From Thermohalobaculum sp963700775 (GTDB lineage: Bacteria; Pseudomonadota; Alphaproteobacteria; Rhodobacterales; Rhodobacteraceae): a DNA stretch of 64,000 nucleotides. A model generated the notes under the pieces. It was not told where the DNA came from and ran no database searches. It worked only from the letters and a program-made list of their open reading frames with translations. The translations under genes and the position numbers were made by a program. The stretch covers positions 80,525 through 144,524 of the forward strand of contig CAVOYU010000015.1 of assembly GCA_963700775.1 (NCBI GenBank), given 5' to 3'. Numbering within the stretch: the stretch's first letter is position 1; the number at the start of each line of letters is the position of its first letter. Positions 1 to 13,171 of this stretch are shown here, piece by piece.

Positions 1-1
1 C

Positions 2-2044
2 GCCGGCTACCGCCAGCTCTCCCGGGCCCTGGCGCGGCATTGTCCGGAGGCCGGGATCGAGGTGCCCGCCTTCTTCCGCTTCGCCTCCTGGATCGGCGGC
101 GACCGGGACGGCAACCCAAACGTCACCGCCGCGGTCACCCGCTGGACCCTTCAGGCGCAGCGTCGTAACGCCCTCGAGCGCTATGGCGAGGAGGTCGCGC
201 GGCTGGTGCGCGTCCTCAGCGTCAGCGACCGGGTTCAGCCGGTCCCGGACGCCTTCCGGCGCACCCTTGCGGCGGCGCTGTCCGCATCGGGCGAGGGCGA
301 GGCGATCGCGGCGCGCAACCCGCACGAGCCGTTCCGACAGATGCTGTCGGCCATCGGGCTGCGGCTCCGGGCGAGCGTGGGTCTGGCCGGCGTCCAGGCG
401 GTGCCGTATCGGGGGCCCGCCGAGCTTATGGCCGATCTCGAGGCGGTGTGCGCGGGCCTCTCGGCGATGGGCGCCGGAACCGTCGCCCGGGGCGAGGTGC
501 TGCCGCTGGTCCGCGAGGTCGCCACCTTCGGCTTCCGCACCGCGGCGCTCGACATCCGGCAGAACTCGACGGTGATCAACCGGGTGGTGCGCGAGCTGAT
601 GGGCGACGGCGCACCGGAACCCGGCGGCGAGGGCTGGGCGGCGCTGCTGCGGGCCGGGCTTTCGGGTGACGCCCCCGCAGCTCCCGACGTGGCGGCGCTC
701 TCGGACGAGGCGCGCGAGACCATCGAGCTGTTCCGCCTGATCGGCGAGCGGCGCGACGATCCGGAGGCGATCGGCGCCTTCATCCTCTCGATGACCACCT
801 CGGCCGAGGACCTGCTGGCGGTCCACTGGCTGGCGCACCGGTTCTGCGAGGGCCGCCCGCCCGCCATCGTGCCGCTGTTCGAGACCATCGAGGATCTCAG
901 CCGGGCGGTGCCGGTGCTCGAGACGGTGCTGTCGGTCCCGGCGGTGCGGGCCGATCTCGCCGCGCGCGGCGACCGGATCGAGGTCATGCTCGGCTACTCG
1001 GATTCGAACAAGGACGGCGGCTTCCTGACCTCGGTCTGGGAGCTCGCCAAGGCCCAGCGCGCCATCGTCGCCGCCTGCGCCGACCGGGGGATCTCGGTTC
1101 GCTTCTTCCATGGCAGGGGCGGCTCGGTCAGCCGGGGCGGGGCGCCCACGGGACGCGCCATCGCCGCCCAGCCGGCCGAGACCGTCAACGGCCAGATGCG
1201 GGTCACCGAGCAGGGCGAGGTGGTCTCCGGCAAGTACTCGAACCGGGGCACGGCCAGCTACCAGCTCGAGCTTCTGGGGGCCAGCGTGCTGGCGCACACC
1301 CTGAAGTCGCCGCACGAATCGCGCGCCGGCGACGCGGCCGATTTCGTCGCCATCATGGACGGCCTGTCGTCCGCGAGCCACCGGGCCTACCGCGACCTAG
1401 TGCTGGGCGAGGGCTTCCTCGACTACTTCCAGGCCGCGAGCCCGGTCGAGGAACTGGCGCTCCTGAAGATCGGCTCGCGCCCGGCGCGCCGATTCGGAGC
1501 GCGCGGGATCGAGGACCTGCGGGCTATCCCCTGGGTCTTCGCCTGGAGCCAGAACCGGCACCTGCTGACCGGCTGGTACGGGCTCGGCACCGCGCTCGAC
1601 CGGTTCCGCTGGGACCACGGCCGTGCGGGGGCGGCGGAGCTGCGCACCATGTTCGCCCGGTCGCGGGTGTTCCGGCTGGTGCTCGACGAGGTCGAGAAGA
1701 CCCTGTTCCAGGCCGATCTCGACATCGCCGCGCTCTATGCCGGGCTGGTGCCGGACGAGACGCTGCGCAGGCGCGTGCTGGCGAAGCTGCGCGAGGAATA
1801 CGCCCTGACCCGGAGCCGGCTGCTGGAGATCACCGGCGAGGCGGATCTGGCCGAGCGCTTCCCGGCTTTCCGTGACCGCATCGGCGGCGGCCGCGGGATG
1901 ATCGACCGCTGCAACCGCTGGCAGGTCGGGCTGCTCGCGCACTACCGGGCCGCGCCCGAGGACAGCGACGAGAAGCGCCGGGTGCGGGTGCCCCTGCTTC
2001 TCAGCATGAACTGCATCGCCGCCGGGCTCGGCTGGACCGGCTGA
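2..2044 (+). CDS. ppc: Phosphoenolpyruvate carboxylase (5' end outside window)
   Basis: Carboxylates phosphoenolpyruvate to oxaloacetate in the cytoplasm, refilling the TCA cycle. About 680 residues are visible in an open frame that already reads at base 2, so the N-terminal quarter lies upstream. Family motifs are clear: FRFASWIGGDRDGNPNV near the visible N-terminus, GYSDSNKDGG (around 990-1020) and the active-site loop FHGRGGSVSRGG (around 1105-1140). The protein ends GLGWTG rather than the usual RNTG. The Asn in that tail helps bind the inhibitor aspartate in characterised enzymes, so feedback control may differ (inference). It converges with the regulator on the other strand, whose stop lies 6 bp past this stop. 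Confidence 0.95.
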   Translation, partial: AGYRQLSRALARHCPEAGIEVPAFFRFASWIGGDRDGNPNVTAAVTRWTLQAQRRNALERYGEEVARLVRVLSVSDRVQPVPDAFRRTLAAALSASGEGEAIAARNPHEPFRQMLSAIGLRLRASVGLAGVQAVPYRGPAELMADLEAVCAGLSAMGAGTVARGEVLPLVREVATFGFRTAALDIRQNSTVINRVVRELMGDGAPEPGGEGWAALLRAGLSGDAPAAPDVAALSDEARETIELFRLIGERRDDPEAIGAFILSMTTSAEDLLAVHWLAHRFCEGRPPAIVPLFETIEDLSRAVPVLETVLSVPAVRADLAARGDRIEVMLGYSDSNKDGGFLTSVWELAKAQRAIVAACADRGISVRFFHGRGGSVSRGGAPTGRAIAAQPAETVNGQMRVTEQGEVVSGKYSNRGTASYQLELLGASVLAHTLKSPHESRAGDAADFVAIMDGLSSASHRAYRDLVLGEGFLDYFQAASPVEELALLKIGSRPARRFGARGIEDLRAIPWVFAWSQNRHLLTGWYGLGTALDRFRWDHGRAGAAELRTMFARSRVFRLVLDEVEKTLFQADLDIAALYAGLVPDETLRRRVLAKLREEYALTRSRLLEITGEADLAERFPAFRDRIGGGRGMIDRCNRWQVGLLAHYRAAPEDSDEKRRVRVPLLLSMNCIAAGLGWTG

Positions 2045-2050
2045 GCCCGC

Positions 2051-2677
2051 CTAGCCCTCCGCCCGCTGCAGGAACTGCGCCACCGCGGTGGCCCGGTTCG
2101 GCACCCCCAGCTTGTCGTAGATCAGCTTCAGGTGATACTTGACCGTGTTCTCCGAGATCCCCAGCCGCGACGAGATCTGGGTGTTGCTCCAGCCCTGGGC
2201 CAGCGCCTTCAGCACCTCGCGCTCGCGCCGGGTGAGCTGCTCGAAGGGATCGGCGCGCAGGGCGGAGAAGTCGACATAGGGAAAACTCACCCGGCCCTGC
2301 GCCACGCTTGAGAGCACCGCGACCAGCGCCTCGGGCGGGTCGTCCTCGGTGATGCAGCCCCAGGCGCCGCCCTGCATGGCGTCGCGCACCAGCGCCGCGC
2401 GCAGCGCCGGCAGGCGGACGATGACCCTGATGCCGGAACGCTTCGAGCGGACCCACTGCAGCAGGCGGCCCATCGCCGTCTCGACCGGGCTCTCGGCCAG
2501 GATGACGATCGCGGCCGCGTCCGGCCCGGAGTGCGGCCCGGAGTCCGGCCCGGCCCGGCGGATGAATTCCGGCACGTCCCCGGCCGCGCTGCACAGGGTG
2601 AACCCGCCGCCGCCCTCGAGCACGGTTCGCAAGGTGCCCACGAACCAGGCACCGCCGCCGATCACGGCTACCTTCAC
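2051..2677 (-). CDS. LuxR/NarL-type transcriptional regulator with receiver-like N-terminus
   Basis: A 208-residue DNA-binding regulator. The C-terminal third (from LTRREREVLKALAQG through NTVKYHLKLIYDKLG) is a textbook LuxR helix-turn-helix. The N-terminal ~120 residues begin MKVAVIGGG and look like a degenerate receiver domain; where the phosphorylated Asp should sit I read VILAES, with no Asp. It may therefore work without a sensor kinase. I chose the GTG at 2677 because GGAGG lies about 8 bp upstream; longer upstream reading is shadow sequence of benE. It is divergent from the BenE-type permease, which it may regulate (inference from position only). Confidence 0.8.
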   Translation of the reverse strand: MKVAVIGGGAWFVGTLRTVLEGGGGFTLCSAAGDVPEFIRRAGPDSGPHSGPDAAAIVILAESPVETAMGRLLQWVRSKRSGIRVIVRLPALRAALVRDAMQGGAWGCITEDDPPEALVAVLSSVAQGRVSFPYVDFSALRADPFEQLTRREREVLKALAQGWSNTQISSRLGISENTVKYHLKLIYDKLGVPNRATAVAQFLQRAEG

Positions 2678-2851
2678 CCGGGTGCCTCCGTCCTGCACAG
2701 GTTGCAGTCCGGGGCACCCTAACGTCAAATGCCCGTTAAAATGAATTTTGTTTTCCTTGCGCACCATGAAGACAATCTTCAGGCCGGCGGCGTTGACCGC
2801 GATCGGTTTATCGCAATCATGGCCACCATCGACCGGCTGCGGGAGCGGGAA

Positions 2852-3997
2852 ATGCGTGCCTCGATTGTGATCTCGGCACTCGTTGCCGTGCTGGTGGGCT
2901 TCGGCGGCTCGGTGGCGATCGTCCTGTCGGCGGCACGGGCGGTGGGCGCCAGCCCGGCCGAGACCTCGTCCTGGATCGCGGCGCTTTGCCTCTCGATGAT
3001 GGCGACCACGGCCTATCTGAGCGTCCGGACCCGGATGCCGGTGATCACCGCCTGGTCGACGCCGGGCGCTGCGCTGATCGCCGCGACCTCGGATGTCAGC
3101 CTGCCGGCCGCGGTCGGCGCGTTCTTCTGCGCCGCGGCGCTGATCCTGCTGACGGCGGCCTCGCGCCGGCTGGGGGACGCCATCGGACGGATCCCGACCC
3201 CGATCGCCGCCGCCATGCTGGCGGGGGTGCTGTTCACCTTCGTCACCGCCCTGTTCGGGCACCTGCAAACCAGCGCTGGGCTGGTGCTGCCGCTGCTGGC
3301 CGCCTTCGTCGTGCTGCGCGTCTTCTCGCCCACCTGGGCGGTATTGGCGGTCCTCGGCCTGGGCATCGCCCTGTCCTACGGTCTCGGGATGACCCGGCCG
3401 ATCCAGGCGCTCGCCATCTCCGAGTTCCGCTGGACCACGCCGGTCTTCGATCCGACGGTATTCCTCGGGCTGGGCGTGCCGCTCTATCTGGTGACCATGG
3501 CGTCGCAGAACCTGCCGGGCTTCGCCGTGCTGCGGGCCGCCGGCTATGCGCCGCCGACCCGGATGATCCTCGGCGTCACCGGCCTCGCCTCGGCGCTGAC
3601 CGCGGGGTTCGGGGCGCACACCTCGAACCTGGCGGCGATCACCGCCTCGATCTGCACCGGGCCGGACACCCACCCGGACCCGGCGAAGCGCTGGCTGAGC
3701 GGCCCGTTCTACGCCGCGGGCTACGGCGCGCTCGCCCTCTGCGGCGCCTCGATCATCGCGGTGTTTTCCAGCTTTCCTGACGCGCTGATCGCCGGCATCG
3801 CCGGCATCGCCCTGCTGGGTCCGCTGGTCGGCGCCGCCGGGGCGGCCTTCGCGGGGGAGGAGCAGCGCTTCGCGGCGGTGGTGACCTTCGGCATCACCGC
3901 CTCGGGGATCAGCGCCTTCGGCATCGGCGCGGCGTTCTGGGGCCTGGTCGCGGGCCTGGCGGTGCTGGCGGTCGAGCGGCTCCGCCCCGGCCGCTGA
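2852..3997 (+). CDS. BenE-family permease (benzoate/H+ symporter family)
   Basis: Inner-membrane transporter of about 381 residues with roughly 11-12 hydrophobic segments. The segment starting MRASIVISALVAVLVGFGGS and the later WSTPGAALIA stretch fit the BenE family, named for benzoate uptake; the real substrate is unknown. The start at 2852 has a GGGAG-like ribosome site just upstream and begins right before the first membrane helix; an in-frame ATG at 2819 is the alternative. No benzoate catabolic genes are nearby. The spacer before it (2678-2851) is locally A+T-rich around 2730-2760 and probably holds the promoters for both divergent genes. Confidence 0.8.
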   Translation: MRASIVISALVAVLVGFGGSVAIVLSAARAVGASPAETSSWIAALCLSMMATTAYLSVRTRMPVITAWSTPGAALIAATSDVSLPAAVGAFFCAAALILLTAASRRLGDAIGRIPTPIAAAMLAGVLFTFVTALFGHLQTSAGLVLPLLAAFVVLRVFSPTWAVLAVLGLGIALSYGLGMTRPIQALAISEFRWTTPVFDPTVFLGLGVPLYLVTMASQNLPGFAVLRAAGYAPPTRMILGVTGLASALTAGFGAHTSNLAAITASICTGPDTHPDPAKRWLSGPFYAAGYGALALCGASIIAVFSSFPDALIAGIAGIALLGPLVGAAGAAFAGEEQRFAAVVTFGITASGISAFGIGAAFWGLVAGLAVLAVERLRPGR

Positions 3998-4006
3998 CCG
4001 GCCGGG
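3986..4006. terminator. GC hairpin between convergent genes
   Basis: Perfect 8-bp inverted repeat CCCGGCCG / CGGCCGGG around a 5-base loop, spanning the benE stop codon and lying just past the last gene of the glycerol transporter operon. No T-run follows on either strand, so termination strength is uncertain. Confidence 0.45.
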
Positions 4007-4007
4007 C

Positions 4008-4413
4008 TCAGACCTTCCAGAACACGAAGGCGCCCCAGGCCACCGCGATCGCCAGCGCGCCCCAGAGCGGCGTGCCGATCAGCGCCAGCCAGCCGAGGAA
4101 GATGAAGGCGGACCCCAGCAGCGAGATGAACAGCCGGTCGCCCCGCGTGGTGTCGAGGCCGAGCACGCCACAGCGCGGCGCGCCGCCGGGCGAGCGCCAT
4201 TCCAGGGCGCCCATCAGGGCGATGGCGGCGAAGACGAAGGCGAAGAAGGCGAGCGTCGCCGGGTCCAGGCCATCCAGAACCCGTCGAACAGCGGCTCGGT
4301 CCAGGAGAAACCGGCCTCCTTCGGCTTGCCCACATTGGCCCAGCCCCCGGTCGTCTGCGCGGCGGCCAGCGCCGGGAGGAGGACGGCAGGCGCGGCGATG
4401 ATCGCCCTCCGCA

Positions 4414-4414
<1 letters not shown>
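4008..4414 (-). CDS. Small membrane protein of glycerol ABC operon (DUF2160-like), frameshifted
   Basis: Small protein usual at this place in Rhizobium-type glpSTPQ operons (DUF2160 family). The start ATG at 4414 overlaps the glpQ stop (TGATG). The first ~20 residues form a signal-like hydrophobic segment (MRRAIIAAPAVLLPALAAAQ), followed by a linker, the conserved DTTRGDRLF, and two or three membrane helices to the end FVFWKV. The frame breaks near 4265, where one C appears to be missing in a C-run (TGGACCC). Restoring it gives 135 codons with no internal stop. Its role in the transporter is unknown; it may be an accessory membrane subunit. Confidence 0.65.
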
Positions 4415-5218
<804 letters not shown>

Positions 5219-5232
5219 CTCTCATGCCTCCC

Positions 5233-6101
<869 letters not shown>

Positions 6102-7190
6102 CGGGCGTCCTCCCGTGCTCGGCGAGCCAGCCGTCCGCGTAGACCCGGGTGCTGGGCCGGATCGAAGCGGACATGGACCGCGCCCTCGGGGATCGCACCT
6201 CCGGCCGGCGCCAGCAGGTTGATCGCGGCTGCCATCGGCGCTGAGCTCGACGATCCGGTGGCGCCCGGCATCGGCGACCTTGACCACCGCGGCCGGGATG
6301 CCGCTCTCGGCGAAGCTCACGTATTCGGGCCGGACCCCGATCTCGAGCCGCCGCGGCGCCGGCGGTGTGGCCGACACCGCTCGCCGACCTGGACGTGGCT
6401 GGCCGCGGAAGAAGGCGCCGCCGTCGCGCACCTCGCAGGGCAGCACGTTCATGCCGGGCGAGCCGATGAAATGGCCGACGAAGGTGTGGGCCGGGCGCTC
6501 GAACAGCTCGACCGGCGAGCCGATCTGCACGATCTCGCCTTCCTGCATCACCACCACCTGGTCGGCGAAGGTCAGCGCCTCGGTCTGGTCGTGGGTGACG
6601 TAGATCATCGTCACGCCGGACCTTCTGGTGCAGCTCCTTCAGCTTCGAGCGCAGCTTCCATTTGAGATGCGGGTCGATCACCGTCAGCGGCTCGTCGAAC
6701 ATGATGACGTTGACGTCGTCGCGCACCAGCCCGCGGCCCAGCGAGATCTTCTGCTTGCTGTCCGCGGCGAGGCCCGCGGCGCGGGTCTTCAGCATGTCCG
6801 AGAGTTCCAGCATCTCGGCGATCTCGCGCACCCGCGCGTCGACCCGGTCCTCGGCCGACGCCCCGGTTCCTCAGCGGAAAGGCCAGGTTGTCGTAGACGC
6901 GTCATGGTGTCGTAGATCACCGGGAACTGGAACACCTGCGCGATGTGGCGCTGGTCCGGCGGCAGCGCGGTCACGTCGCGCTCGTCGAACAGCACGCGGC
7001 CCTCGGTCGGCACCACCAGCCCGGAGATGATGTTGAGCAGCGTCGTCTTCCCGCAGCCCGACGGCCCCAGCAGCGCATAGGCGCCGCCGTCCTCCCAGTC
7101 GAGGTCGATGCGCTTCAGCGCCCAGTCCGCCTCCGCCTGCGGGTTGGGGTGGTAGCTGTGGCGAAGCGCCTTGAGCCCGATCTTGGCCAT
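6102..7190 (-). CDS. glpT: Glycerol ABC transporter ATPase GlpT, frameshifted
   Basis: ATP-binding subunit of the glycerol importer. The start at 7190 (MAKIGL) follows GGGGAGG. Walker A is GPSGCGKTT, the Q-loop VFQFPVIYDT and Walker B VIMFDEPLTVIDP; the signature reads AADSKQKISLGRGLV, so the C-loop is atypical (SKQKISLGR rather than LSGGQ), as is known for GlpT. A TOBE-like C-terminal region follows. At least seven single-base indels (about 6113-6900) break the frame. The 3' end is set by context only: the corrected frame shows no clean stop before glpP, so the junction is uncertain. Upstream it reads in frame with glpS without a stop. Confidence 0.72.
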
Positions 7191-8271
<1,081 letters not shown>

Positions 8272-8390
8272 CGCACCGCTTCTCTGGCCTCGCTTGTCCG
8301 GCTCCGTCCTGCCGCCCGCCCGGCGGGCGAGCACCGTGCTTTCCGGATTGTCGCACCGCGCGGCACTCGGGGAAACACATTCCGTCAAGA

Positions 8391-8423
8391 TGCCGCCGGG
8401 GAGAGGGAGGCTCCCCGGCGGCA
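8391..8423 (-). terminator. 13-bp stem hairpin between glpV and glpS
   Basis: Perfect inverted repeat TGCCGCCGGGGAG / CTCCCCGGCGGCA around a 7-base loop, 22 bp past the glpV stop and ahead of glpS on the minus strand. Such stems often attenuate transcription so that the binding protein is made in excess over the membrane subunits; no T-run is present, so it may equally protect the mRNA 3' end. Confidence 0.6.
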
Positions 8424-8445
8424 GGCGCTTGTCAGGCGCGGCGTA

Positions 8446-10186
<1,741 letters not shown>

Positions 10187-10234
10187 CATCTCCTCCCGAT
10201 TGGTCTGGTCCGGAGTCCTCCGAACGGCGCGCAT

Positions 10235-10265
10235 GTTCAAACGAAAGTCACTTGCGCGTCAAGTG
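10235..10265. promoter_or_regulatory. Putative operator region of divergent glp genes
   Basis: Two elements lie side by side in the 152-bp spacer between glpV and the DeoR-type regulator. GTTCAAACGAA (10235-10245) recurs as its reverse complement just before glpD. CACTTG-N5-CAAGTG (10249-10265) is a perfect 6-bp dyad. TTCG/CGAA cores are typical of DeoR/GlpR operators, so repressor binding here is likely (inference). Confidence 0.5.
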
Positions 10266-10341
10266 AATGTTCCTATTCTCTGGCGATGGATGCTCGGCCG
10301 CCGGAGTCGGAGGGCCGAGCCTTGTCCGCGGGACCGCTGGA

Positions 10342-11139
10342 ATGCAGATTTCGGAACGGCAAAGCGACATCCTCGCAAATGCCCGGGCGCACGGCCGGGT
10401 GCTGGTCGACGACCTCGCGGTGCAGTTCGCGGTCACGCCCCAGACGATCCGGCGCGATCTCAACGACCTCTGCCAGCGCGGCCTGCTTGCGCGGGTCCAT
10501 GGCGGGGCGATGCCGGCGGCCGGGGTCGCGAATGTGAGCTACGAACGGCGGCGCGGCATTTTCGCCGCCGAGAAGGCGCGGATCGGTGCGGCCGCGGCCG
10601 CCTGCATCCCGGACAATTCCTCGCTGATCATCAATATCGGCACCACCACGGAGCAGGTCGCCCGGGCTCTCTACAATCATCGCGACCTCGTGGTAATCAC
10701 CAACAATATCAACGTGGTCAACATCCTCTCCGGCTCGCCGGCCAAGGAGCTTATCCTGACCGGCGGGGTGGTGCGGCAGGCGGATGGCGGCATCGTCGGC
10801 GAGGCCGCCGTCGAGTTCATCCGCCAGTTCCGCGCCGATTCGGCGGTGATCGGCGCCTCGGCGATCGACGAGGACGGGGCGCTGCTGGACTACGACTACC
10901 GCGAGGTATCGGTCGCCCGCGCCATGATCGCCAATGCGCGGCGGGTGATCGTTGTCTCCGACCACCAGAAATTCGCGCGCTCGGCTCCGGTGCGGATCTG
11001 CGACCTGTCGCGGATTGACATGTTCGTCACCGACCGGCCGCCGCCGGTCCGCTTCGCCGAGGCCTGCGAGGCTCATGGCGTCGAGCTGGTGGTCACCGAT
11101 CCGGCTGGTTCGTTTGAACCGGAATCCGAAAATGACTGA
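10342..11139 (+). CDS. glpR: DeoR-family regulator (GlpR-like)
   Basis: A 265-residue transcription factor with an N-terminal DeoR helix-turn-helix (ERQSDILANARAHGRVLVDDL then TPQTIRRDLNDL, residues ~5-45) and a DeoRC sugar-phosphate sensor domain (INIGTTTEQVARAL, GGVVRQADGGIVG). It sits between the glycerol transporter and glpD, so it probably senses glycerol-3-phosphate and controls both. The start at 10342 is the ATG nearest the winged-helix domain. Its last codons overlap glpD by 8 bases, suggesting translational coupling. The symbol is given on context; no direct evidence for the ligand. Confidence 0.8.
   Translation: MQISERQSDILANARAHGRVLVDDLAVQFAVTPQTIRRDLNDLCQRGLLARVHGGAMPAAGVANVSYERRRGIFAAEKARIGAAAAACIPDNSSLIINIGTTTEQVARALYNHRDLVVITNNINVVNILSGSPAKELILTGGVVRQADGGIVGEAAVEFIRQFRADSAVIGASAIDEDGALLDYDYREVSVARAMIANARRVIVVSDHQKFARSAPVRICDLSRIDMFVTDRPPPVRFAEACEAHGVELVVTDPAGSFEPESEND
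11107..11120. promoter_or_regulatory. Putative GlpR-type operator upstream of glpD
   Basis: GGTTC-GTTT-GAACC is a perfect 5-bp dyad ending 11 bp before the glpD ATG, inside the 3' end of the regulator gene. Its inner 11 bases are the exact reverse complement of the element at 10235-10245. Confidence 0.45.
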
Positions 11140-12679
11140 GCCGCGCGGCGACCGGATCTTCGACCTCGCCATCATCGGCGGCGGCGTCAACGGCTGCGGC
11201 ATCGCCCGCGACGCGGCCGGGCGCGGGCTGGACGTGCTGCTGTGCGAGCAGGGCGACCTGGCCCAGGCCACCTCTTCGGCCTCGACCAAGCTCTTCCATG
11301 GCGGTCTGCGCTATCTCGAATTCTACGAGTTCCGCCTGGTGCGCGAGGCCCTGATCGAGCGCGAGACCCTGCTCCGCGCCATGCCGCACATCTCCTGGCC
11401 GCTGCGATTCGTGCTGCCGCACCACAAGGGGCTCCGCCCGGCCTGGCTCCTGCGCCTCGGGCTCTTCATCTACGACCATCTCGGCGGCCGGAAGATCCTG
11501 CCGCCGACCCGGACCATCGATCTCCGGTCCGATCCTGCCGGCAAGCCGCTGAAGGAGGGCTTCGCCCGGGCCTTCGAGTACTCCGACTGCTGGGTCGAGG
11601 ATTCCCGCCTCGTGGCGCTGAACGCCCGAGACGCGGCGGCTCGGGGGGCGGAGGTCCTGACCCGCACCCGCTGCGAATCGGCCGAGCGCCGGGAGGGCCT
11701 CTGGGAGGTGCGCCTCCGCGAGACGGCAACCGGCGAGACCCGGACCGTCCGCGCCCGCGGACTGGTCAACGCCGCCGGCCCCTGGGTCGACGAGGTGATC
11801 CGCACCCGCCTTCGCGCCAACAGCCCGGCCCATATCCGGCTGGTCCGCGGCAGTCACATCGTCACCCGGCGCCTGTTCGACCACGACCGGCCCTATATCT
11901 TCCAGCAGTCGGACGGGCGGATCGTCTTCGCCATCCCCTACGAGACCGACTTCACCCTGATCGGAACCACCGATGCGGACCACCACGGGAATCCGGGCGA
12001 CCCGGTCTGCACCCCGGAGGAGGCCGACTATCTCCGCCATGCGGTCAACGGCTACTTCCGGACCGAGATCGGGCCCGAGGATGTCGTCTGGACCTATTCC
12101 GGCGTCCGGCCGCTCTATGACGACGGTGCCAGCTCGGCCACCCAGGCGACCCGGGACTATGTGCTGAAGGTATCCGGCGCCGAGGGCGAGGCGCCACTCC
12201 TGAACGTCTTCGGAGGCAAGATCACCACCTACCGCCGGCTGGCGGAGGCGGCTCTTGCCAGGCTCGCGGACCGGTTCCCGCAGATGACGGCGAAATGGAC
12301 CGCCGGCGTGCCCCTGCCCGGTGGCGACTTTCCGGTCGACGGCGTGCCGGAGCTGATCGCCCGGCTGCGCGCCGCCCACCCTTTCCTGGACGAGTCCTTC
12401 GCTTGCCGGCTGGTGCGCGCCTACGGCACCGAGGCGGCCGACCTGCTCGCGGGCGCGGCGCGCGCCGAGGATCTCGGCCGCAACTTCGGCTGGAACCTCA
12501 CCGAGCGCGAGGTCGGCTGGCTGATCGAGAAGGAATGGGCGCGCACCGCAGCCGACGTGCTCTGGCGGCGCAGCAAGCTGGGCCTCCGGCTCACCGCCGC
12601 GGAAGCCGCGGACCTCGACGACTGGATGCGCGACCGACTGGCGTCGGTGCAGGGCGGCGCGGCGCTGGCGAAAGGCTGA
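11132..12679 (+). CDS. glpD: Aerobic glycerol-3-phosphate dehydrogenase
   Basis: FAD enzyme on the inner membrane face that oxidises sn-glycerol-3-phosphate to dihydroxyacetone phosphate and passes electrons to quinone. 515 residues, the normal length. The N-terminal dinucleotide fold reads DLAIIGGGVNGCGIARDAAGRG; TSSASTKLFHGGLRYLE and the C-terminal FGGKITTYRRLAE motif are typical of the family. The ATG overlaps the end of the DeoR-type regulator. Together with the ABC importer it forms a glycerol uptake and use locus; glycerol kinase is not in the window. Confidence 0.93.
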   Translation: MTEPRGDRIFDLAIIGGGVNGCGIARDAAGRGLDVLLCEQGDLAQATSSASTKLFHGGLRYLEFYEFRLVREALIERETLLRAMPHISWPLRFVLPHHKGLRPAWLLRLGLFIYDHLGGRKILPPTRTIDLRSDPAGKPLKEGFARAFEYSDCWVEDSRLVALNARDAAARGAEVLTRTRCESAERREGLWEVRLRETATGETRTVRARGLVNAAGPWVDEVIRTRLRANSPAHIRLVRGSHIVTRRLFDHDRPYIFQQSDGRIVFAIPYETDFTLIGTTDADHHGNPGDPVCTPEEADYLRHAVNGYFRTEIGPEDVVWTYSGVRPLYDDGASSATQATRDYVLKVSGAEGEAPLLNVFGGKITTYRRLAEAALARLADRFPQMTAKWTAGVPLPGGDFPVDGVPELIARLRAAHPFLDESFACRLVRAYGTEAADLLAGAARAEDLGRNFGWNLTEREVGWLIEKEWARTAADVLWRRSKLGLRLTAAEAADLDDWMRDRLASVQGGAALAKG

Positions 12680-12680
12680 C

Positions 12681-12712
12681 GCATCGATCCGGGTCTTCGA
12701 CCCCAGCGATGC
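12681..12712 (+). terminator. Stem-loop after glpD
   Basis: GCATCG / CGATGC outer arms and GGGTC-TTC-GACCC inner stem make a two-part hairpin starting 2 bp after the glpD stop. No T-run follows, but the place fits a terminator. Confidence 0.5.
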
Positions 12713-12736
12713 GCGATCCCGGACGGGAGGTGGCGG

Positions 12737-13156
12737 ATGGCTGAACTCACGGGGCGCTGCATGTGCGGCGCGATCAGGTGGTCCCACCCTGGACCGGCGA
12801 TCCGGAACCTGGTCTGTCACTGCCGGGACTGCCAGCGCGCCACCTCGGCGCCCTTCACGGCGTTCATCGGCCTGGCGCCGGAGGCGCTCTGCTGGACCGG
12901 CGCGCCCGATCACTACCAGAGCTCGCCGGGGACCTGGCGCGGCTTCTGCCGCACCTGCGGCAGCCGCCTCTACTTCCGCTCGGAGAAATGGCCGGCCGAG
13001 ATCCACCTGCACGCGGCGACGCTCGACGACCCGGAGCTGCACCGCCCGGACCGCCATGTCTGTGTCGCCTCCAGCCCCGGCTGGCTCCACCTGGCCGACG
13101 GCCTTCCGAGGCACGACGGGTTCCATGCCAACCCCGCCGGCCCGGAAGCCGACTGA
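12737..13156 (+). CDS. GFA/CENP-V family zinc-binding protein
   Basis: A 139-residue protein with the zinc pattern of the glutathione-dependent formaldehyde-activating (GFA) family: GRCMCGAIRW, then CHCRDCQRATSAPF, then FCRTCGSRLYF. Members are thiol or zinc proteins of mostly unknown role; naming it as an enzyme would overreach. The start ATG follows GGGAGG by 7 bp. It lies 15 bp before the next gene and probably shares a transcript with the CMD-family and enolase-family genes. Confidence 0.8.
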   Translation: MAELTGRCMCGAIRWSHPGPAIRNLVCHCRDCQRATSAPFTAFIGLAPEALCWTGAPDHYQSSPGTWRGFCRTCGSRLYFRSEKWPAEIHLHAATLDDPELHRPDRHVCVASSPGWLHLADGLPRHDGFHANPAGPEAD

Positions 13157-13171
13157 AGAAAGGGACCGACC

